Shown: positions 45,716 to 54,213, counted from the first letter of the stretch. The stretch: 64,000 nucleotides of DNA from Cupriavidus gilardii (GCF_013314895.1 NZ_JABTYE010000025.1:1-64000), one strand, 5' to 3'. The notes: generated from the letters alone by a model not told the origin. Made by a program: numbers and translations.

Positions 45716-47329
45716 ATGTTTCGAGACACCACCATTGGGGCCAGATTGTGGGGCCTGATTGTCGTTACCAATTTGATCCTGCTGATCGTCGGCGCCTTCG
45801 GATGGCTCGGCATGTCGCGCAGCAACGATGCCACGCGACAGATCTACCAGCATCAGCTGGCCGCGGCGATGCATCTGTCCGAGGCGCGTGCCAACCAGTT
45901 GCTGGTGCGCGTGCTGCTGGATCAGGCGACGTTCGCCACCGATCCGGCCGATGCGCTCGCACGTGCCGAGACCGCGGCCGGATTCGCGCGGGCGTCGGAG
46001 ACTGCCTGGAAGGCCTATCTGGCAATGCCACGCGGTGAAGACGAAGACCGTGCTGCGGCGCTGGTGTCGGCGCGTCGCGAGGCGCTGCACAAGCAAGGGG
46101 TCGAGCCGATGATCGCCGCGCTGAAGGCAGGCGATCGCGACCGCGTGATGGCGCTGGTGCTCGATACCATTCCAAAGCTCGATATCGCCTTCACGTCCGC
46201 CAATGCGGAGTTGAACAAGCTGCAGACCGCCGCCGCGCAAGCCGTCTATCAGGATTCGCAGCAGCGCTATGCGAAGTTGCGCATGGGGTCGCTGGTGCTG
46301 TTGGTGCTGTTGGTGCTGGGCGTGGCGTTCAGCACCGTCTTTGCGTGGCGGCTGCGCGGCTCGATCGTCGGTCCGCTCGATTGCGCGATGGCGCGTTTCG
46401 AGCGGATCGCGCGCGGCGACCTGAGTGCGGCGCGGGCTCTCGATACGCCGCGGCAGCAAGATCGTCGTGTCGGAGACAATGGTGGCGGCGTGGCGGGTGA
46501 GGCCAGCCGCAACGAGACCAGCCGCATGCTCGACATGCTGGCGCGCATGGAAGCGAGTCTCGCCGGCATGGTCGGCGAGGTGCGGACCGGTGCCGATGCG
46601 ATCGCCGCGGCGAGCCGGCAGATCGCGCTGGGCAATGCCGATCTGTCCCAGCGCACCGAGGAACAGGCGGCCTCGCTCGAGCAGACCGCGTCGAGCATGG
46701 AACAGTTGACCGGCACCGTGCGGCAGACTGCCGACAATGCGCGCGAAGCCGATGCGCTGGCCGGCGACGCCAGCGGTCTGGCGGAGCGGGGCGGCGAAGC
46801 GGTGACGCGCGTGGTCGACACCATGCAGGCGATCGACGCCAGCGCCAACAGGATCGTCGACATCATCGACGTGATCGAGAAGATCGCATTCCAGACCAAT
46901 ATCCTGGCGCTGAACGCCGCGGTCGAGGCCGCACGTGCCGGCGAGCATGGCCGCGGCTTCGCCGTGGTGGCGGGCGACGTGCGCGACCTGGCGCAGCGTT
47001 GCGCGACCGCGTCGAAGGAGATCCGCGGTCTGATCGACGAATCGGTGCGCAACGTCCGCGCCGGCAGCGAGATCGTTGCCGATGCCGGCCGGGCAATGGA
47101 GGACATCGTCGGCGCGGTGCGCCGCGTCAGCGTGATCGTCGGCGGCATCAGCGCCGCCTCGATGGAGCAGTCGCAGGGCATCGAACAGGTGAATCAGGCG
47201 GTCACGCAGATGGATGGCATGACTCAGCAGAATGCGGCGCTGGTCGAGGAGGCCGCCGCTGCGGCGACTTCGCTGGAGGACCAGGCGCAGCGGCTGACCG
47301 GCCTGATGGCGCGCTTCCGTCTCGCCTGA
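45716..47329 (+). CDS. methyl-accepting chemotaxis protein
   Basis: 537 aa. TM1 at about residues 11-33, a periplasmic four-helix-bundle sensor (about 34-188), TM2 at about 190-210 ([20 protein letters not shown]), HAMP, then the methylation and signalling helices. The hairpin tip is the conserved [23 protein letters not shown]. Tsr/Tar-like class; no NWETF-type CheR-docking pentapeptide at the C-terminus. The sensed ligand is unknown. An isolated receptor gene, preceded by a FliA-like promoter and GGGGAG ribosome site. Confidence 0.93.
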   Translation: MFRDTTIGARLWGLIVVTNLILLIVGAFGWLGMSRSNDATRQIYQHQLAAAMHLSEARANQLLVRVLLDQATFATDPADALARAETAAGFARASETAWKAYLAMPRGEDEDRAAALVSARREALHKQGVEPMIAALKAGDRDRVMALVLDTIPKLDIAFTSANAELNKLQTAAAQAVYQDSQQRYAKLRMGSLVLLVLLVLGVAFSTVFAWRLRGSIVGPLDCAMARFERIARGDLSAARALDTPRQQDRRVGDNGGGVAGEASRNETSRMLDMLARMEASLAGMVGEVRTGADAIAAASRQIALGNADLSQRTEEQAASLEQTASSMEQLTGTVRQTADNAREADALAGDASGLAERGGEAVTRVVDTMQAIDASANRIVDIIDVIEKIAFQTNILALNAAVEAARAGEHGRGFAVVAGDVRDLAQRCATASKEIRGLIDESVRNVRAGSEIVADAGRAMEDIVGAVRRVSVIVGGISAASMEQSQGIEQVNQAVTQMDGMTQQNAALVEEAAAAATSLEDQAQRLTGLMARFRLA

Positions 47330-47421
47330 ATCCCCGGCATCCGGCCGGCGGCACGGACTTCGGCCCGGCATGGCTGGTGTACAGTGACGGCCTGCATTTC
47401 GTCACCACAGGAACAGGAGAC

Positions 47422-48516
47422 ATGACCGAGTTTGTTGCAACCGAAGTCGTCGGCGGTGTCGGCTATCTGACGCTGACCCGGCCCCAGGCCCTGAACGCCC
47501 TGTCGCTCGACATGGTGCGTGCCTTGACGCAGGCGCTGGACCAGTGGGCCGCCGATCCCGGCGTCGTGGCCGTGGTGGTCGCCGGTGCCGGCGGCAAGGC
47601 CTTCTGCGCAGGCGGCGACATCCGTTTCTTCCATCAGGCCGCGCTGGCCGGCGATCCGATGCTGGACCGGTTCTTCGTCGAGGAATACGCGCTCAATCAC
47701 AAGATCCACCGCTATCCGAAGCCGTATATCGCGCTGATGGATGGCGTGGTGATGGGCGGGGGCATGGGCATCTCGCAAGGCGCGCAGCGCCGGCTCGTCA
47801 CCGAGCGCACCAAGATGGCAATGCCCGAGACCAATATCGGCCTGTTTCCCGACGTGGGCGGCGGCTGGTTCCTGGCGCGCACGCCCGGACGCCTGGGCGA
47901 GTATCTGGGCCTGACGGGCAACGTGATTCACGCCGCCGACGCGCTGTACGCGGGCCTGGCCGATGCCTTCGTGCCGAGCAACGCGCTGGCCGAGCTGGCG
48001 GCGTCGCTGCGCGCCGGTACCTTCGCCAGCGGCGACGACGTGCTGGCCGCGATCGATGCGGTCACTGCCCGGCATAGTGGCGCGTGCGATCCGGCAGCGA
48101 GCATGCTGGCGCGCCAGCGCGATGCGATCGACGTGGCCTTCGGCGCCGCCACGGTCCCGGAGATCGTCGCCATCGTCAGCGATGCGGGCGACGAGCGGTC
48201 GGCGCAGACCGCCGCCGCCTTGCGGACACGCTCGCCGCTGATGCTGTGCGTGACGCTGGAGCAGATCCGCCGCGCACGGACGATGGCGCTGGAGGACGAG
48301 CTGCGCATGGAGCTCGACATGATGCACGACGTGTTCCGCTACGGCGACGGCGTCGAAGGCATTCGCGCGCTGGCCATCGACAAGGACCACGCGCCGAAGT
48401 GGCAGCCGGCCCGGCTCGACGAGGTCGAGCGCAACAAGGTCCTCGCGTTCTTCGACAGCCCGTGGCGTGCGCAGGAGCATCCGCTGGCTGGATTGCAGGC
48501 CGGACAGCAAGCGTAA
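47422..48516 (+). CDS. 3-hydroxyisobutyryl-CoA hydrolase / enoyl-CoA hydratase family
   Basis: 364 aa from ATG 47422 with AGGAGA 6 bp upstream. Crotonase fold with AGGKAFCAGGDIRFFH (oxyanion hole), LNHKIHRYPKPYIALMDGVVMGGGMG, and MPETNIGLFPDVGGGWFLAR. The combination of YPKPYIA, the PET-IG-FPDVGG motif and a C-terminal extension of about 110 residues is typical of the HIBYL-CoA hydrolase subgroup (valine breakdown) rather than simple enoyl-CoA hydratases. It is a lone gene here; the remaining valine pathway is not visible. Confidence 0.85.
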   Translation: MTEFVATEVVGGVGYLTLTRPQALNALSLDMVRALTQALDQWAADPGVVAVVVAGAGGKAFCAGGDIRFFHQAALAGDPMLDRFFVEEYALNHKIHRYPKPYIALMDGVVMGGGMGISQGAQRRLVTERTKMAMPETNIGLFPDVGGGWFLARTPGRLGEYLGLTGNVIHAADALYAGLADAFVPSNALAELAASLRAGTFASGDDVLAAIDAVTARHSGACDPAASMLARQRDAIDVAFGAATVPEIVAIVSDAGDERSAQTAAALRTRSPLMLCVTLEQIRRARTMALEDELRMELDMMHDVFRYGDGVEGIRALAIDKDHAPKWQPARLDEVERNKVLAFFDSPWRAQEHPLAGLQAGQQA

Positions 48517-48521
48517 GCTGC

Positions 48522-48554
48522 TGCGCGCCTCGGCGCCATGGGCAGAGGCGCGCA
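48522..48554 (+). terminator. hairpin after the hydrolase gene
   Basis: TGCGCGCCTC pairs perfectly with GAGGCGCGCA over a 13-nt loop. No T-run, so Rho-independent termination is uncertain. Confidence 0.45.
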
Positions 48555-48666
48555 CGGCCGAAGCGACATCGGGTTAGAGTGTGGTCTGGGCGCCGGCTAG
48601 AGGTGGCCGGTCCGGCCGTCTTTCGGCGGCCTTTCCTTTCCCGTCTCTCTCAGAAAAGGAAGCACG

Positions 48667-49227
48667 ATGAGCACTCCACGCGATGTCGCAGTACTGGTGG
48701 GCAGTCTCCGCAAGGATTCCTTCAATCGCAAGCTGGCGCTGGCGCTGGCGAAACTGGCTCCGCCCGAGCTCAAGCTCGAGATCGTCGAGATCGGTCAGCT
48801 GTCGCTGTACAACCAGGACGAGGACGACAACCCGCCTGCACCATGGACCGCGTTCCGCGACCGGATCCGCCGCGCCGATGCGGTGCTGTTCGTCACGCCG
48901 GAGTACAACCGCTCGGTGCCGGCGCCGCTGAAGAACGCCATCGATGTGGGTTCGCGCCCGTACGGGCAGAGCGCCTGGGACCGCAAGCCGGGGGCTGTGA
49001 TCAGTGCCTCGCCGGGCGCAATCGGCGGGTTTGGTGCCAATCACCATCTGCGCCAGTCGCTGGTATTCCTCAATGTGCCGGTGCTCCAGATGCCGGAAGC
49101 CTATATCGGCGGCGTCGACAAGCTGTTCGATGAACAGGGCAATATCGGCAACGAATCGACGCGTGCCTTTCTGGGCAAATTTCTGACGACCTTTGCGGCC
49201 TGGGTGGAGCGCAACGCCGCAAGCTGA
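48667..49227 (+). CDS. NADPH-dependent FMN reductase (ChrR/YieF-like)
   Basis: 186 aa flavodoxin-fold protein. The phosphate-binding loop GSLRKDSFNRKL, the isoalloxazine region TPEYNRSVPAPLKNAID, and SASPGAIGGFGANHHLR identify the NAD(P)H:FMN/quinone reductase family that includes ChrR. It reduces quinones or metal oxyanions such as chromate in a two-electron manner; the physiological substrate is not evident. An AGAAAAGGA-type ribosome site precedes ATG 48667. Confidence 0.9.
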   Translation: MSTPRDVAVLVGSLRKDSFNRKLALALAKLAPPELKLEIVEIGQLSLYNQDEDDNPPAPWTAFRDRIRRADAVLFVTPEYNRSVPAPLKNAIDVGSRPYGQSAWDRKPGAVISASPGAIGGFGANHHLRQSLVFLNVPVLQMPEAYIGGVDKLFDEQGNIGNESTRAFLGKFLTTFAAWVERNAAS

Positions 49228-49254
49228 CTGTGACGGCGCCTGCGCCGCCTTGCC

Positions 49255-49269
49255 CCCCTACGGTAGGGG
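49255..49269 (+). promoter_or_regulatory. inverted repeat CCCCTA-CGG-TAGGGG before the 109-aa gene
   Basis: A perfect 6+6 inverted repeat, 35 bp before the start of the next ORF and 28 bp after the FMN reductase. It may be an operator or a small hairpin. Confidence 0.4.
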
Positions 49270-49303
49270 TAAAGAATGCGAAGCTGGCGCCGACAATGCT
49301 GAT

Positions 49304-49633
49304 ATGGATGCAAGCGACAATTCCTCCGACTTCCCGGACAGTGCGGCCAACGCCGAACTGGTCGGGTGCTGGGCCACGGCCTCGCCGCAATTGCTGGCCA
49401 CCGTGCTGAACAACGCCATCGACGCCGAAGACCTGTCCGGCTTCGCGGCGCTGCTGTCCGACATCGCCCGCGACCGCGGGCTCAAGGGCAACCGCGGGGC
49501 GCACCAGTCGATCTACGACATGCCGTACGCGAGCCTGCTGCCGCGCCAGCAGCACCTGCTGGCCGATGCCTTCGACCTGTTCGTCAAGTTGGGGCTGGAG
49601 CTGCAGCCGCGGGAGCAGCGGCTGAACGACTGA
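49304..49633 (+). CDS. hypothetical 109-aa soluble protein
   Basis: ATG 49304 (MDASDNSSDFPDSAANAE); no membrane segment or signal peptide. A helical body: SPQLLATVLNNAIDAEDLSGFAALLSDIARDRG, then SIYDMPYASLLPRQQHLLADAFDLFVKLGLELQ. Normal GC and codon use compared with its neighbours. No motif that I recognise. It could be a small conserved Burkholderiaceae protein. It stands between the FMN reductase and dusA, on the same strand, and has no clear ribosome site. Confidence 0.65.
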   Translation: MDASDNSSDFPDSAANAELVGCWATASPQLLATVLNNAIDAEDLSGFAALLSDIARDRGLKGNRGAHQSIYDMPYASLLPRQQHLLADAFDLFVKLGLELQPREQRLND

Positions 49634-49730
49634 GCCGCCGCGCAGAGGGGGCCTGGGCCTGGGCGGGGCCGGCCGGCCCGCAGCTGGCCATCGACCGGCA
49701 AAACGGTGGGCGGTGCGATGCCGCGCCGGG

Positions 49731-49739
49731 TGGTAAACT
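49731..49739 (+). promoter_or_regulatory. extended -10 promoter of dusA
   Basis: TGG-TAAACT, an extended -10-like element 50 bp before the dusA start; no clear -35. Confidence 0.35.
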
Positions 49740-49788
49740 TTCCGGTTTTCCTCGTTCCCGTCGACGGACGGGATAGCCGACCCAAGTC

Positions 49789-50844
49789 ATGTCCGAATCG
49801 CTAGCCGCAACCGCGGCGCCGGCTCCTGCCGATCCCCAGAAGGTCAATCCTCGGCGCATTTCGGTGGCGCCCATGATGGACTGGACGGACCGCCATTGCC
49901 GGACCTTTCATCGCCACCTGAGCCGCCACACCTGGCTGTACACCGAGATGGTGACAACCGGCGCGCTGCTGCATGGCGATGTCGCGCGGCACCTGGACTT
50001 CGATCCGGCCGAGCAGCCGGTGGCCCTGCAACTGGGCGGCAGCGAGCCGGCCGATCTTGCTGCATCGGCCAGGCTTGGCGAGCGTTGGGGTTACGCCGAG
50101 ATCAATCTGAATTGCGGCTGCCCATCCGAGCGGGTCCAGCGCGGGGCGTTCGGCGCCTGCCTGATGGCGGAGCCGCAGCTGGTGGCGGACTGCGTGCGGG
50201 CGATGCGCGACGCCGTGTTGGTGCCGGTTACCGTCAAGCACCGGATCGGCATCGACACCATCGAGCACTACGACTTCGTCCGCGATTTTGTCGGCACCAT
50301 TGCCGAGGCCGGCTGCGAGACTTTTATCGTCCATGCGCGCAACGCGATCCTCAAGGGGCTGAGCCCGAAGGAAAACCGCGAGATTCCGCCGCTGCGCTAC
50401 GAGGTGGCCTACCAGCTGAAGCGGGAATTCCCGCAGCTCGAAATCCTGATCAATGGCGGCATCACGCGCTACGACGAGATCGACGAACACCTGGGCCACG
50501 TCGATGGCGTGATGATCGGTCGGGAGGCCTACCACCAGCCGTTCCTGCTGGCGGAGGTCGATCGCCGCTACTACGGCGATACCGCGCCGTCGCCTTCGCG
50601 GCTCGACGCCGAACTGGCGATGCAGCGCTATATCGGCGATCTGGTGGAGCGGGGCGGTTATATGGGCGCGGCGACGCGGCATATGCTCGGGTTGTATCGC
50701 GGCGTGCCGGGCGGACGGGGGTGGCGGCGCGTGCTTTCCGACGCCCGTCGAATGAACGCGATACGCACCCGGGACGGTGTCGATGCGCTGTTCGAGGAGG
50801 CGCGTAGCCATCTGCATGCGGAGCGGCCGCTGCAGGCGGCGTGA
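49789..50844 (+). CDS. dusA: tRNA-dihydrouridine(20/20a) synthase
   Basis: 351 aa FMN-dependent TIM-barrel enzyme. ISVAPMMDWTDRHCR at the N-terminus, INLNCGCPSERVQRGAFGACLM with the catalytic Cys, TVKHRIGID, and VHARNAILKGLSPKENREIPPLRY, a DusA-specific stretch, then NGGITRYDEIDEHL and the C-terminal helical domain. It reduces U20/U20a in the D loop of tRNAs. The DusA subgroup is clear from ARNA-LKGLSPKENR; DusB and DusC lack it. Confidence 0.93.
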   Translation: MSESLAATAAPAPADPQKVNPRRISVAPMMDWTDRHCRTFHRHLSRHTWLYTEMVTTGALLHGDVARHLDFDPAEQPVALQLGGSEPADLAASARLGERWGYAEINLNCGCPSERVQRGAFGACLMAEPQLVADCVRAMRDAVLVPVTVKHRIGIDTIEHYDFVRDFVGTIAEAGCETFIVHARNAILKGLSPKENREIPPLRYEVAYQLKREFPQLEILINGGITRYDEIDEHLGHVDGVMIGREAYHQPFLLAEVDRRYYGDTAPSPSRLDAELAMQRYIGDLVERGGYMGAATRHMLGLYRGVPGGRGWRRVLSDARRMNAIRTRDGVDALFEEARSHLHAERPLQAA

Positions 50845-51100
50845 GCTCTGACCGGCGGCTGCGCCGGAATGCGTGATCCTCGCCGTGGCCGTGCAAGAGC
50901 CGCCGATTGGAGGGCAGACTCTAATTTCGAATCCGGTTTGGTCGCGCACGGCCCGTGCCGCCGTCTTGGAGCCACTTTCCGCGCCAGCGCGGGCGATGGC
51001 AGGCACCAGGAAAGGGATTCCCCTAGATAGCCAAGCCGATTCCGATTTTCTTAAACTGTCCGTGCCCTCGAATACAGGGCTTTCTTCAACTGATTTTGGA

Positions 51101-51124
51101 GCCCGCCTTGTGCGGGCTTTTTTT
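51101..51124 (+). terminator. intrinsic terminator 1, about 260 bp after dusA
   Basis: GCCCGC-CTTGT-GCGGGC followed by seven T. A smaller hairpin GCCCT-CGAATAC-AGGGC (about 51064-51080) followed by TTTCTT lies just upstream. No gene is visible between dusA and this terminator (50845-51100); it may end dusA or an unseen RNA. Confidence 0.85.
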
Positions 51125-51235
51125 GTCTGGAGCCCGGTCGGCCGCCGGTCCTTTCGTTTACCCGAATGGTGCTTGGCGTCGATGACAGTTACATTGCAAT
51201 TGCCTTCAGGGCATTGAGATCGCAAGAGTTTAAGA

Positions 51236-51260
51236 GTCCGCCATGTGCGGACTTTTTTTT
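51236..51260 (+). terminator. intrinsic terminator 2, near-copy of terminator 1
   Basis: GTCCGC-CATGT-GCGGAC followed by eight T. Loop, length and the GAG before the stem parallel the terminator 112-135 bp upstream. The intervening 110 bp has no ORF; a short RNA gene is possible but no clear promoter is seen. Confidence 0.85.
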
Positions 51261-51285
51261 GCCCGGGTCTTCGCTCCTGCAGCTC

Positions 51286-51339
51286 TCCCGCAGTCCTCCC
51301 GCAGTCCTTCCGCAGTCGTCCCGCAGTCGTCCCCCGCAG
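51286..51339 (+). repeat. 11-bp tandem repeat (TCCCGCAGTCC/G)
   Basis: Four consecutive 11-mers: TCCCGCAGTCC twice, TTCCGCAGTCG, TCCCGCAGTCG, then a degenerate fifth ending CCGCAGC. The unit equals about one helical turn. The following stretch to 51518 is C-rich and shows no gene. Confidence 0.85.
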
Positions 51340-51518
51340 CCAGCCGCCATCCGCCGTCCCTTCTCCATTCCGCTCCGCCCCCCTGCGCCGGCCTGATGCC
51401 GCCGAGCAACGTCCCCGCCGACAATCCTTGTTTACCTCTGCAAAGGGGTGACCCCCCAACCGGGTGATGGCAAGATGGAGCCCAAAAACGACAAGAAGAT
51501 CTGGCCTCGGAGGGTGGA

Positions 51519-51770
51519 ATGGAAAATGAGGGCTTGTTTGGTGTCGCGTTCGAAGGTTTCCGCGTCGTCTGGGTCGTCGAGCGGTTGCAGAACGGTACCT
51601 GGACCGCTCGCTACTGCTGGCACCGGGGTACCGATGCCGCGGCCGCGGCCGCTCTGCAGACCGATGTGCTGAACGGCAGGAGCCGACGATTGCCGGGTAC
51701 CTATCAGACGGAGCAGGAAACGCTTGACGCGATCCACGAGGCGATCCGGCTCGAAGCCCGCTGGTCGTGA
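51519..51770 (+). CDS. hypothetical 83-aa orphan protein
   Basis: Starts MENEGLFGVAFEGFRVVWVVERL after a good GGAGGG Shine-Dalgarno 5 bp upstream, which supports real translation. The sequence reads NGTWTARYCWHRGTDAAAAAALQTDV, then TYQTEQETLDAIHEAIRLEARWS. The N-terminal half could form a small beta-sheet and the C-terminal half a helix. No known motif. Placed between the tandem-repeat region and tRNA-His, in a spot with a low density of conserved genes. Confidence 0.55.
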   Translation: MENEGLFGVAFEGFRVVWVVERLQNGTWTARYCWHRGTDAAAAAALQTDVLNGRSRRLPGTYQTEQETLDAIHEAIRLEARWS

Positions 51771-51843
51771 GGTTTCCGAAACTCCGCTTGGCCGCACCTG
51801 AAAATTTTTGTGCGTACTACTAGCCATCGCCGAACGAAGTTTG

Positions 51844-51849
51844 TATAAT
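51844..51849 (+). promoter_or_regulatory. -10 element (TATAAT) of tRNA-His
   Basis: A consensus TATAAT about 38 bp before the tRNA, with no convincing -35 at 16-18 bp; the position and consensus match make it the likely tRNA promoter. Confidence 0.6.
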
Positions 51850-51887
51850 CTTGGTTTCCGTCGAGCAGTACTGACGGCGGTGCTACG

Positions 51888-51963
51888 GTGGCTGTAGCTC
51901 AGTTGGTAGAGTCCAGGATTGTGATTCCTGTCGTCGTGGGTTCGAGTCCCATCAGCCACCCCA
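51888..51963 (+). tRNA. tRNA-His (GTG anticodon)
   Basis: 76 nt cloverleaf: acceptor GTGGCTG pairs with CAGCCAC, a TAGCTCAGTTGGTAGAG D arm, anticodon stem AGGAT/ATTCCT with GTG at 51921-51923, T arm GTGGGTTCGAGTCCCAT, and CCA encoded at 51961-51963. G at 51887 and C at discriminator position 51960 form the G-1:C73 pair that marks histidine tRNAs. Confidence 0.97.
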
Positions 51964-51974
51964 AGATTCCATGC

Positions 51975-52008
51975 AAACAGCCGCTCATCGAGCGGCTGTT
52001 TTGCTTTG
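51975..52008 (+). terminator. terminator of tRNA-His
   Basis: ACAGCCGCT-CATCG-AGCGGCTGT, a 9-bp stem flanked by AAA and TTTTGCTTT. Strong intrinsic terminator 12 bp after the tRNA. Confidence 0.9.
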
Positions 52009-52051
52009 TGCCGAGATCAAACAGGCAGGCGGGTGAGGGCGCTTGTGGTCC

Positions 52052-52201
52052 TCAGACCAAACGCGCCGCAGCCTTTGTGATCGTCCACCCGACACCCACA
52101 CACAACGCGATCCAACCCGCTGCGATCAGTGCGACGTCGTGCCAGTTCATGGTGCGGCGACCGGGACGAAGCAGCTTGATGGTGTCGTCTGACGAAGGCA
52201 T
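52052..52201 (-). CDS. small single-span membrane protein (49 aa)
   Basis: Minus-strand ORF, ATG 52201 with a perfect AAGGAG Shine-Dalgarno 6 bp upstream. The sequence begins MPSSDDTIKLLRPGRRTMN, followed by one hydrophobic helix WHDVALIAAGWIALCVGVGW and a short basic end (TITKAAARLV). Charged, basic cytosolic end and single span suggest a small inner-membrane protein. It lies downstream of lexA on the same strand, with one other small ORF between. Function unknown. Confidence 0.6.
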   Translation of the reverse strand: MPSSDDTIKLLRPGRRTMNWHDVALIAAGWIALCVGVGWTITKAAARLV

Positions 52202-52415
52202 GGCCGTCTCCTTCGAAAAGCATGGGAACAGGCTAGGCCATGCCTCTACGAATTCACGGTCCGAGTTGTAAAGGTTTGTTGCGATGGGTCAGAGTCGTCG
52301 CTTGCAATCGGACAGCCATCTCTGACGTCTCCTGCAGGCGGGCGCGCAAGGTCGAAACGCAGTGGATGTTGTCGCAGCGTTCAAACGAACGCCGCTTGCC
52401 CGCGTGTTCAGCCGT

Positions 52416-52589
52416 TCAGCCGTTCAGCTTCACGCCCGGCTGATCGAGTTCAAGCATTCGGCAGATCGCGGCCATGCTGCCGACCATCGTGCGGCGCTGC
52501 GCGCCCTGATAGATGCGGACACCTTTGGACTGGCGGAACGGCGTCGGCTTGACGGGGTAGCGGGTCAGGGAGCGGTCGGCTTGCAGCAT
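52416..52589 (-). CDS. small ORF (57 aa) downstream of lexA
   Basis: Minus strand, ATG 52589 with AGAGGA upstream. The sequence starts MLQADRSLTRYPVKPTPFRQ, continues SKGVRIYQGAQRRTMVGSM and ends RMLELDQPGVKLNG. Soluble, basic, no known motif. It begins 124 bp after lexA ends on the same strand, so it could be carried on a lexA transcript. A GTTCAGCC triple repeat lies at its 3' end. Conservation cannot be judged here. Confidence 0.45.
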   Translation of the reverse strand: MLQADRSLTRYPVKPTPFRQSKGVRIYQGAQRRTMVGSMAAICRMLELDQPGVKLNG

Positions 52590-52713
52590 GGTGGTCCTCT
52601 TCGGTAAGGCGTCAGCGGATGTCTTGCGGCAACACGGGGCCCTGCGGCTCGTGCAGCTGCATGACTGAGGTTGGCGCCAAGGCGGCGGCGCCTGCCGGAA
52701 TGCTGGGTTGGGG

Positions 52714-53370
52714 CTAGAAGCCGGACTGGCGGATCAGTCCGACCGCGATGCCTTCGAGCGAGAACTCCTCGCGTCCGGGCTTGACGATGATGTTGGCGAA
52801 GTCCGGGTTCTCGGCGATCAGTTCGATCGCGTCGCCGCGGTGCTTGAGCCGTTTGACGGTCACGTCTTCGCCGATGCGGGCCACCACGATCTTGCCATTG
52901 GCGGCGTCCTGCGCGCGTTTGACCGCCAGCAGGTCGCCATCGAAGATGCCCGCGTCGCGCATGCTCATGCCGCGCACGCGCAGCAGGTAGTCGGGGCGCT
53001 CGTCGAAGACCGAGGCATCGACCTGGTATTGCCGGTCAATATGTTCTGCCGCCAGGATCGGGCTGCCGGCAGCGACACGGCCGACCAGCGGCAGCGTCAG
53101 CTGCATCACGCCGGCCATCGGCAGCGAGAACTGGTCAGGCAATTCGGAGTCGCTGCGGCTAACCTTGAGTCGGATGCCGCGCGACGCGCCGGGCGTCAGC
53201 TCGATCACGCCCTTGCGAGCGAGCGCGCGCAGATGTTCTTCGGCCGAATTCGGCGACGAGAAGCCGAATTCCGCAGCGATCTCGGCGCGGGTCGGCGGAA
53301 TGCCGGTCTGCCGGATGGTATTGCGGATCAGGTCGAAGATCTGCTGCTGCCGGGGTGTCAGAGTCGCCAT
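52714..53370 (-). CDS. lexA: SOS repressor LexA
   Basis: 218 aa from ATG 53370 ([23 protein letters not shown]); in-frame codons further upstream are not conserved. Winged helix-turn-helix [26 protein letters not shown]; autocleavage site Ala-Gly in GRVAAGSPI; catalytic Ser in [10 protein letters not shown] and Lys in LLAVKRAQ. It represses SOS genes and cleaves itself on activated RecA. Two perfect SOS boxes sit in its own promoter, showing autoregulation. Confidence 0.96.
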   Translation of the reverse strand: MATLTPRQQQIFDLIRNTIRQTGIPPTRAEIAAEFGFSSPNSAEEHLRALARKGVIELTPGASRGIRLKVSRSDSELPDQFSLPMAGVMQLTLPLVGRVAAGSPILAAEHIDRQYQVDASVFDERPDYLLRVRGMSMRDAGIFDGDLLAVKRAQDAANGKIVVARIGEDVTVKRLKHRGDAIELIAENPDFANIIVKPGREEFSLEGIAVGLIRQSGF

Positions 53371-53460
53371 GGCTTGTCCGTGTTGTTGTATCCGGTGGCG
53401 GCCCGGCCGGTGGTGCAAGCTGAAAAGCGAGCGAAGCATCGGTGGCCGCCATATACAGCA

Positions 53461-53476
53461 CTGTACGTTTGAACAG
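53461..53476 (-). promoter_or_regulatory. LexA box 1
   Basis: CTGT-ACGTTTGA-ACAG, an exact CTGT-N8-ACAG site; covers the region just downstream of the lexA start site. Confidence 0.9.
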
Positions 53477-53480
53477 TGTG

Positions 53481-53513
53481 CTGTGATTTTATACAGTATC
53501 GATTGAAGTGCAA
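53481..53513 (-). promoter_or_regulatory. LexA box 2 and lexA promoter
   Basis: CTGT-GATTTTAT-ACAG (53481-53496), exact consensus, overlaps the -10. On the minus strand TTGCAC (53508-53513), a 16-bp spacer and TAAAAT (53486-53491) form the promoter. Box centres are 20 bp apart, about two helical turns, allowing two LexA dimers on one face. Confidence 0.85.
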
Positions 53514-54213
53514 GAGAAATTTGCATCGTCGTCCACTTTGAGCGACGCAACGGTCCGCCAGGCCGTCGCGGTACACGTTGCGCTTCCTCTGCGATATCCC
53601 GGGTAACCGCCGCGGCGCGACCGTTCAATGCTTCTCCCGTCATCGCCGCCGATGTCCTCCCACGGTTCCGCCATGGACCGGCGGCGTCCACCCGGCCATC
53701 GGACCGTCGACGACCACAAGCTGCACGCATCAATCGTCTCATCGCGGACAGGTCGGCCGCAGCTGGCCGATGTCGCGTTGTCGCCTGACCCAGCTGCCTC
53801 AAGTCGGCTGCTCCGAAGATTCAATTAGTGATGTTGAGATCAGTTCTTCGGCAATTCTTTATCTAGTCAATTCGAGATCAGCATTTAAAAATTTCGACTT
53901 GCCAGGAAAATTGCGGTCGATTCTAATGATCGGCAGATATTCTTCTCCGCCAGATTTTTGGTGAATTCATATTATTGAAATACAAGGCGCCGCCAGCATG
54001 AGCGGCTCGGCCATCTATTTCTGCCGGCTCATCGTGATCGTTTGCTGATGTCAGCACGTCATGGCCGAATTCAATGGTGTCAAATCGATCGCGATATTCA
54101 GCCGCGAAGGCGTTCGCGATCGAAGGCAGCCAGCGTCGCGTATCGGGTGCGCGCGCCGATCAGAGGTTGATCGCATGGACCCGGATGTTCCTTTACCAGG
54201 AGGCAGGACCGAA
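53514..54213 (+). other. 700-bp gap; AT-richer part before the methyltransferase
   Basis: No convincing gene. About 53820-53990 is visibly richer in A and T than the rest of the window (runs such as TTTAAAAATTT and ATATTATTGAAAT). TTGCCA (53899-53904), a 17-bp spacer and TCTAAT (53922-53927) is a possible promoter reading toward the methyltransferase. The compositional change is consistent with imported DNA. Confidence 0.5.

Noticed and set aside
50925-50950. tRNA-like fragment (ACTCTAATTTCGAATCCGG) after dusA
   Set aside because: Resembles part of an anticodon loop and T-loop, but no acceptor, D or anticodon stem can be formed around it; probably chance, or at most a tiny relic.
52240-52443. 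67-codon plus-strand ORF between tRNA-His and lexA
   Set aside because: Overlaps the minus-strand 57-aa ORF that has a better ribosome site; no motif or Shine-Dalgarno.
53578-53964. 128-codon ORF upstream of the methyltransferase
   Set aside because: Composition changes sharply in mid-frame, no Shine-Dalgarno, no motif, overlaps the lexA control region flank; not supported as a gene.
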